Shown one piece after another: positions 36,010 through 40,441 of a stretch of DNA of 40,441 nucleotides (within the stretch, counting starts at the first letter, position 1; each line of letters opens with the position of its first letter). The position numbers and the translations under genes were made by a program. The notes under the pieces were generated by a model. The model searched no databases. It was not told where the DNA came from and saw nothing but the letters and a program-made list of their open reading frames with translations. The DNA comes from an uncultured Prevotellaceae bacterium (GTDB taxonomy: Bacteria > Bacteroidota > Bacteroidia > Bacteroidales > Bacteroidaceae), in contig ONRS01000151.1 of the NCBI GenBank assembly GCA_900320255.1, positions 1 to 40,441 of the forward strand, in the 5' to 3' direction.

Positions 36010-36927
36010 ATGTGGCTAATATTAGCTTTTTTGTCTGCAGTCTTTTTAGGTTGCTACGATTCATTTAAGAAAGAGGCACTCAAGGATAACGCTGTCATTC
36101 CGGTGTTGTTTCTCAACACGCTTTTCTCTTCGCTGATCTTCCTGCCGTTTATCATTTTAAGTGCTTCGACTGGCTTACTTGATACATCCGACTTCCATGT
36201 GGCAAGCGGCGGATGGGAGGTTCATCGCTTCATTCTTTTGAAGAGTGTTATCGTGTTAAGCAGCTGGCTTTTAGGCTATTTCGGCATGAAGCATTTGCCG
36301 CTCACCATTGTCGGCCCCATTAATGCTACGCGTCCGGTAATGGTGCTGGTGGGTGCCTTGCTTGTGTTTGGCGAACGACTCAATCTCTGGCAGTGGGTGG
36401 GTGTGACGCTTGCCGTCGCTTCGTTTCTGTTGCTGAGCAAGAGCAGCAAGAAAGAGGGCATCGACTTCAAGCACGACCACTGGATATGGATGATAGTGGG
36501 CTCTGCCGCTATGGGAGCCATTAGCGGACTTTACGACAGATACCTCATGGCACCTGTTGGCGAGGATGGGGCAGGTCTCGACCGCATGATGGTGCAGTCG
36601 TGGTACACCATCTACCAATGTTTCATGATGGGTGCCATGCTTTTGTTGCTGTGGTGGCCCCAGCGTCACCATGTAACGCGTTTCCGTTGGAAATGGAGCA
36701 TAATAGGCGTCAGCGTTTTCCTTTCTACGGCAGACTTCCTCTATTTCTACTCCTTGTCGCTGCCCGATGCTATGATCAGTATCGTCTCCATGATTCGGCG
36801 CGGCTCGGTGGTGGTCAGTTTCCTCTTTGGGGCATCCCTCTTCCACGAGAAGAATCTCAAGGCAAAAACCGTCGATTTGGTGCTGGTATTGTTGGGTATG
36901 CTGTTTCTTTACATCGGTTCGCATTGA
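36010..36927 (+). CDS. EamA/DMT-superfamily transporter
   Basis: The 305-residue integral membrane protein has about ten hydrophobic helices in two related halves, as in drug/metabolite transporters. The first half ends near LPLTIVGPINATRPVMVLV, GALLVFGERLNLWQWVG; the second half has SIVSMIRRGSVVVSFLFGAS and HEKNLKAKTVDL. The substrate cannot be deduced. It may be transcribed with truA across the hairpin. Confidence 0.9.
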   Translation: MWLILAFLSAVFLGCYDSFKKEALKDNAVIPVLFLNTLFSSLIFLPFIILSASTGLLDTSDFHVASGGWEVHRFILLKSVIVLSSWLLGYFGMKHLPLTIVGPINATRPVMVLVGALLVFGERLNLWQWVGVTLAVASFLLLSKSSKKEGIDFKHDHWIWMIVGSAAMGAISGLYDRYLMAPVGEDGAGLDRMMVQSWYTIYQCFMMGAMLLLLWWPQRHHVTRFRWKWSIIGVSVFLSTADFLYFYSLSLPDAMISIVSMIRRGSVVVSFLFGASLFHEKNLKAKTVDLVLVLLGMLFLYIGSH

Positions 36928-36942
36928 TTTTTGGCCGATAAT

Positions 36943-36973
36943 TTTGTCAAATAAAAAAAACTTCGTACCTTTA
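36943..36973 (+). promoter_or_regulatory. Bacteroidetes-type promoter for the nfeD-SPFH pair
   Basis: TTTG (36943-36946) is followed after 19 nt by TACCTTTA (36966-36973), one mismatch from TAnnTTTG. It is 42 bp before the ATG. Confidence 0.75.
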
Positions 36974-37015
36974 CGCACTCAAAATAGAAATAGGAACTAA
37001 ACGTAAGCTACAATT

Positions 37016-37465
37016 ATGATACAGTATATAGCCGAAAACCTGTGGCAGTTATGGGCAGTAGTTGCCGTCATCTGCCTGATTCTTGAAATGACGTCTGGCG
37101 ATTTCTTCCTTATGTGCTTCGCTATTGGTGGTGCTGTGACGGCCTTGTTGTCACCCTTCGTGGGGTTCTACGTCCAGTTGGCAGTCTTTGCCGTAGTGAG
37201 TGTAGTCTGTCTGTTTACGGTACGCCCGGTAGCGCTGCGCTGGTTTCATAAGAACGACCCCGACCGTGTGAGTAATGCTGATGCACTTATTGGGCGCGAG
37301 GGCCGTGTTCGCGAGACCATAGAGGCTGACGGCTTTGGCCGTGTGGCCATTGATGGTGACGTGTGGAAGGCCAAGAGCCAGACTGGCGAGGCCATTTCCG
37401 CTGGGACGGCAGTCAAAGTGGTGAACCGCGAGAGCACCATTATTACCGTAGTCGTATCAAAGTAA
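37016..37465 (+). CDS. NfeD-family membrane protein
   Basis: A 149-residue short NfeD: two or three membrane helices (about 10-70, LWAVVAVICLILEM and AVTALLSPFVGFYVQLAVF) and a C-terminal OB fold (about 88-149, LIGREGRVRETIEADGFGRVAIDG). Short NfeD proteins pair with SPFH proteins in membrane quality control and lipid-domain organisation. The SPFH gene begins 55 bp downstream, as in many genomes. Confidence 0.92.
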   Translation: MIQYIAENLWQLWAVVAVICLILEMTSGDFFLMCFAIGGAVTALLSPFVGFYVQLAVFAVVSVVCLFTVRPVALRWFHKNDPDRVSNADALIGREGRVRETIEADGFGRVAIDGDVWKAKSQTGEAISAGTAVKVVNRESTIITVVVSK

Positions 37466-37520
37466 CGACAGTCCTGAAATAACAAAAACATCGACATAAC
37501 AAATAAAAAAGTAATTGCTT

Positions 37521-38474
37521 ATGGAGCCCATTATTATTGTATTGGTAGTCATCGTGTTGTGTGCGCTGGTGCTGGTGAAGAAGGCGCTGGTCATTATCCC
37601 CCAGTCGGAAACCAAGATTATTGAGCGTTTAGGCCGCTATCATGCCACGCTTAACCCGGGTATCAACATCATCATACCCTTCATTGACCGCGCCAAGGAC
37701 ATCGTCATTCTGAGTCGTGGACGCTACATGTACTCCACCACCATCGATTTGCGTGAGCAGGTGTATGACTTCCCGAAGCAGAATGTGATCACCAAGGATA
37801 ATGTGCAGACCGAGATTAACGCGCTGCTATACTTCCAGATTGTTGACCCGTTCAAGGCTGCCTACGAAATCTCGAACCTGCCCAACGCCATAGAGAAGCT
37901 CACGCAGACCACGCTGCGTAACATCATCGGCGAACTGGAGCTGGACGAGACGCTGACCTCGCGTGACACCATCAACAAGAAGCTCGGGTCGGTACTTGAC
38001 GAAGCTACCGACAAGTGGGGCGTTAAGGTCAATCGTGTTGAGCTGCAGGATATTACCCCGCCGGAGAGCGTGCTTACCGCTATGGAGAAGCAGATGCAGG
38101 CCGAGCGTAACAAACGTGCCACCATTCTGACCTCCGAGGGTAAGAAGGCTGCCGACATTCTGCAGTCGGAAGGTGAGAAGACCGCCATCATCAACAAGGC
38201 TGAAGCCGCCAAGCAGGAGGCCATCCTCAATGCAGAGGGTGAGGCTCAGGCACGTATTCGCAAGGCTGAGGCCGAGGCTAAGGCCATTGAGCTCATTACA
38301 GAGGCCGTGGGCAAGAGCACCAACCCTGCCAACTATCTGTTGGCCCAGAAGTATATACAGATGCTGGAGCAGCTGGCACAAGGTGACAATCAGAAGACCG
38401 TCTATCTGCCTTACGAAGCCACTAACCTCATGGGCAGCATTGGCGGCATCAAGGATTTGTTTAAATCGGAATAA
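37521..38474 (+). CDS. SPFH/band 7 (stomatin-like) protein
   Basis: A 317-residue membrane-anchored protein with an N-terminal helix (about 2-22), the SPFH domain (LGRYHATLNPGINIIIPF to about residue 180) and a coiled-coil rich in Ala and Glu with repeated AEAEAKA-like segments (180-270). It resembles stomatin/QmcA types, which form large rings that enclose membrane proteins. ATG at 37521 is preferred over the in-frame TTG at 37515. It lies with nfeD, as expected for this pair, and 8 bp ahead of dapA. Confidence 0.94.
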   Translation: MEPIIIVLVVIVLCALVLVKKALVIIPQSETKIIERLGRYHATLNPGINIIIPFIDRAKDIVILSRGRYMYSTTIDLREQVYDFPKQNVITKDNVQTEINALLYFQIVDPFKAAYEISNLPNAIEKLTQTTLRNIIGELELDETLTSRDTINKKLGSVLDEATDKWGVKVNRVELQDITPPESVLTAMEKQMQAERNKRATILTSEGKKAADILQSEGEKTAIINKAEAAKQEAILNAEGEAQARIRKAEAEAKAIELITEAVGKSTNPANYLLAQKYIQMLEQLAQGDNQKTVYLPYEATNLMGSIGGIKDLFKSE

Positions 38475-38482
38475 ACATATAT

Positions 38483-39370
38483 ATGGTACAAAATATATTC
38501 AAGGGTCTCGGCATAGCACTTATTACGCCCTTCAAGGCCGACGGACAAGTTGACTACCCCGCGCTTATCCGTCTGGTCAACTACCAGCTTGACAATGGGG
38601 CCGACTTTTTCTGCATATTGGCAACTACGGGTGAAACCCCTACGCTGACACCCGACGAGAAGCTGCGCATCAAGAACACCGTCGTTGACCTCGTGCAGGC
38701 ACGTGTGCCCATCCTCATGGGGTGTGGCGGCTACAACACGGCCGCCATCGTTGAGGAGCTGAAGACGGGCGACTTCAAGGGCATCGACGGCGTGCTCAGC
38801 GTCTGTCCTTATTATAATAAGCCGTCGCAGGAGGGACTCTACCAGCATTTCCGCACCATAGCCGCAGCCACCGAACTGCCCGTTGTGCTCTACAACGTGC
38901 CGGGCCGTACAGGCGTTAATATGAAGGCAGAGACTACCGTCAGGCTGGCACGCGACTGCCGTAACATCGTGGCCATCAAGGAGGCGTCGGGCAATCTGGA
39001 GCAGGTAGATGAAATCATCAAGAACAAGCCACAAGACTTCGATGTCATCAGTGGCGATGATTCGCTCACCTTCCCCATGATCAGCTGTGGTGCCGTGGGC
39101 GTGATTAGCGTTATTGGCAACGCCCTGCCCAAGGAGTTCTCCAAGATGATCCGCCTGCAGTTCCGTGGTGAGTACGATGCTGCACGCAAGATTCACCACC
39201 GCTTTACTGACCTCTTCTCGTTGCTCTTCGTTGATGGTAACCCGGCTGGCGTCAAGGCCATGCTCCACGAAATGGGCTTCATCGAGAATGTGCTGCGCCT
39301 GCCGCTCGTTCCAACGCGCATCTCCACCCTGCAGAAGATGAGTGAAATCATGAAGGAACTGAAGATATAA
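38483..39370 (+). CDS. dapA: 4-hydroxy-tetrahydrodipicolinate synthase
   Basis: DapA condenses pyruvate with aspartate semialdehyde, the first step of the diaminopimelate/lysine branch. The 295-residue TIM barrel has Thr48-Thr49 (ATTGE), the Schiff-base Lys166 (VAIKEASG), Tyr137 and Arg142 (LYNVPGRTG), and Tyr111 (CPYYNKPSQEG). Length is normal. The gene starts 8 bp after the SPFH stop and may be read from the same promoter. A 33-bp gap containing the repeat CTCCTAACTCCTAACTC separates it from the AraC gene. Confidence 0.97.
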   Translation: MVQNIFKGLGIALITPFKADGQVDYPALIRLVNYQLDNGADFFCILATTGETPTLTPDEKLRIKNTVVDLVQARVPILMGCGGYNTAAIVEELKTGDFKGIDGVLSVCPYYNKPSQEGLYQHFRTIAAATELPVVLYNVPGRTGVNMKAETTVRLARDCRNIVAIKEASGNLEQVDEIIKNKPQDFDVISGDDSLTFPMISCGAVGVISVIGNALPKEFSKMIRLQFRGEYDAARKIHHRFTDLFSLLFVDGNPAGVKAMLHEMGFIENVLRLPLVPTRISTLQKMSEIMKELKI

Positions 39371-39403
39371 CGAACGTAGAACACTCCTAACTCCTAACTC
39401 AAC

Positions 39404-40279
39404 ATGGAAGTCATTCACGAAATAACGCCCCTGGGCGGACGCGACGTTCTCTACATTGCCGACCGTCACAAGAAGGAGTTCAATTACCCCATACACAACC
39501 ACGACGTCTATGAGCTGAACTTCGTGGAGAATGCCAAGGGCGTTAGGCGCATTGTGGGTGACTCGTCGGAAGTTATCGACGACTACGACCTCGTGCTTAT
39601 TACCTCGCCCGACCTTGAGCATGTGTGGGAGCAGCATGAGTGCACCAGTTCCGATGTTCACGAAGTCACCATACAGTTCGACCTCGACATATCTGAAGAC
39701 GGCATCTTTGGCCGAAACCCCTTCCGCAGTATTCTCAACATGGTGCAGGAGGCGCGTAAGGGGCTTTGTTTCCCCATGTCTGCCATTATGCACGTCTATC
39801 CGCTCATTGTGGGGCTCAGCGAGATAAAGGACGGGTTCTATGCCGTGATGCAGTTCATGACCATACTCTACGAACTCTCGCGCCAAGACGGTGCCCGCAC
39901 GCTGGCTACCAGCAGCTATGCCAAGGTTGACGTGGAGAGCGACTCGCGCCGCGTGCTGAAAGTGAAGAACTACATAGCAGCCCACTATCGTGACGACCTG
40001 CGTCTGCCCGAACTGGCCAGCCTGGCAGGCATGAGCCCATCGGCCTTCAGCCGCTTCTTCAAGCTGCACACCAGCCGCAACCTCTCGGAGTACATCATCG
40101 ACATTCGTCTGGGCTATGCCGCCCGCCAGCTTGTTGACACTGCCAAGAGTGTCAGCGAAATCAGTTTCTTGTGCGGTTTCAACAACCTGAGCAACTTCAA
40201 CCGGATATTCAAGAAGAAAAAGGGCTGTAGTCCTACTGAATTTAGGGAGAATTACCGCAAAACGCGCATTATTGTATAA
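39404..40279 (+). CDS. AraC-family transcriptional regulator
   Basis: The 291-residue protein has an N-terminal cupin-like sensing domain (about 1-170, IHNHDVYELNFVENAKGVRR) and a C-terminal double helix-turn-helix (about 185-285, LRLPELASLAGMSPSAFSRF then KSVSEISFLCGFNNLSNFNR). A ligand cannot be assigned. Genes close to it are dapA upstream and a tRNA downstream; neither suggests a clear target. Confidence 0.94.
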   Translation: MEVIHEITPLGGRDVLYIADRHKKEFNYPIHNHDVYELNFVENAKGVRRIVGDSSEVIDDYDLVLITSPDLEHVWEQHECTSSDVHEVTIQFDLDISEDGIFGRNPFRSILNMVQEARKGLCFPMSAIMHVYPLIVGLSEIKDGFYAVMQFMTILYELSRQDGARTLATSSYAKVDVESDSRRVLKVKNYIAAHYRDDLRLPELASLAGMSPSAFSRFFKLHTSRNLSEYIIDIRLGYAARQLVDTAKSVSEISFLCGFNNLSNFNRIFKKKKGCSPTEFRENYRKTRIIV

Positions 40280-40305
40280 CTTTTTCAAAAAAAGTTCCAA
40301 AAAAG

Positions 40306-40337
40306 TTTGGCTGTTTCAGAAAAACTCCTTACCTTTG
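40306..40337 (+). promoter_or_regulatory. Promoter for tRNA-Arg
   Basis: TTTG (40306-40309) followed after 20 nt by TACCTTTG (40330-40337), both exact. The tRNA begins 20 nt after the box. Confidence 0.85.
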
Positions 40338-40356
40338 CACCCGCAATTAAGCAAAA

Positions 40357-40433
40357 GGCTCCCTAGCTCAACTGAATAGAGCATCTGACTACGGATCAGA
40401 AGGTTGTGGGTTTGAATCCCGCGGGAGTCACCA
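40357..40433 (+). tRNA. tRNA-Arg (anticodon ACG)
   Basis: The sequence folds as a cloverleaf: acceptor GGCTCCC with GGGAGTC (G-T pair at position 2), anticodon stem TCTGA/TCAGA and loop CTACGGA with anticodon ACG at 40391-40393, T stem GTGGG/CCCGC with loop TTTGAAT. The CCA end (40431-40433) is encoded. A34 is normally converted to inosine so the tRNA reads CGU, CGC and CGA. Confidence 0.95.
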
Positions 40434-40441
40434 GAAGAGAG

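Noticed and set aside
38411-40300. Long open frame on the minus strand opposite dapA and the AraC gene (629 codons)
   Set aside because: It is antisense to two clear genes, its protein has no recognisable domain and it is His/Val/Leu-rich as expected from the reverse frame of GC-rich coding DNA.

Overview
The window looks like a chromosomal segment of a Bacteroidales bacterium, most likely Prevotella or a close relative. The evidence is the Bacteroidetes promoter form (TTTG, about 19-20 nt, then TAnnTTTG) upstream of several genes, the lack of Shine-Dalgarno sites, a BspA-type leucine-rich surface protein, a DUF4494 protein, DigH/GHL10-like glycosidase, lipoproteins, and a methionine synthase of Bacteroidetes layout. 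The genes are mostly core housekeeping. I see no phage, transposase or defence island.

Layout. 1-390: end of rplT with its terminator. 478-6065 (minus): tex followed by two tandem sensor genes; the first sensor has lost its phospho-acceptor histidine and ATPase domain, the second is a complete histidine kinase. 6213-10542: an ABC-F ATPase, a 370-bp gap holding two copies of an inverted-repeat-ended element, and a secreted M13 peptidase. 10654-19251: a tightly coupled five-gene signalling operon (four-zinc-ribbon protein, membrane Ser/Thr kinase, a 1107-residue protein with four AAA+ modules, zinc-ribbon/FHA protein, PP2C phosphatase). It runs on into metA, a U32 peptidase and a zinc-ribbon lipoprotein. 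23014-25234: a BspA-like gene, a 40-bp direct repeat pair and a truncated ORF that begins inside that repeat. 25373-34390: a long co-directional run (lipoprotein, DMP19-like, smpB, metH, HAD hydrolase, GHL10, pseudokinase, DUF4494, YggS). 34365-40433: an EFR1-type flavodoxin/ferredoxin on the minus strand, then truA, an EamA transporter, NfeD plus SPFH protein, dapA, an AraC regulator and tRNA-Arg(ACG).

The strongest candidate for an undescribed system is the 10654-19251 operon. Its members have the parts of a phosphorylation circuit: a writer (kinase), a reader (FHA), an eraser (PP2C) and a probable mechanical output (CbbX/SpoVK-like AAA+ chain). Zinc ribbons recur in three of the five proteins. 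Four junctions are coupled or nearly so: three are ATGA overlaps and one is a 39-bp gap. I do not recognise a named system with this exact set. A membrane-anchored pseudokinase (31949-33184) lies 12 kb away.

A second theme is short repeats. A 9-bp-period repeat built around CTATAAG or CCAATAAG occurs in three genes, always in linkers or at a start, and in phase with codons. Another short repeat-like tract sits in frame inside tex. Methionine metabolism is represented by metA, whose residue 111 predicts acetyl-CoA use, and by a metH that lacks the reactivation domain.
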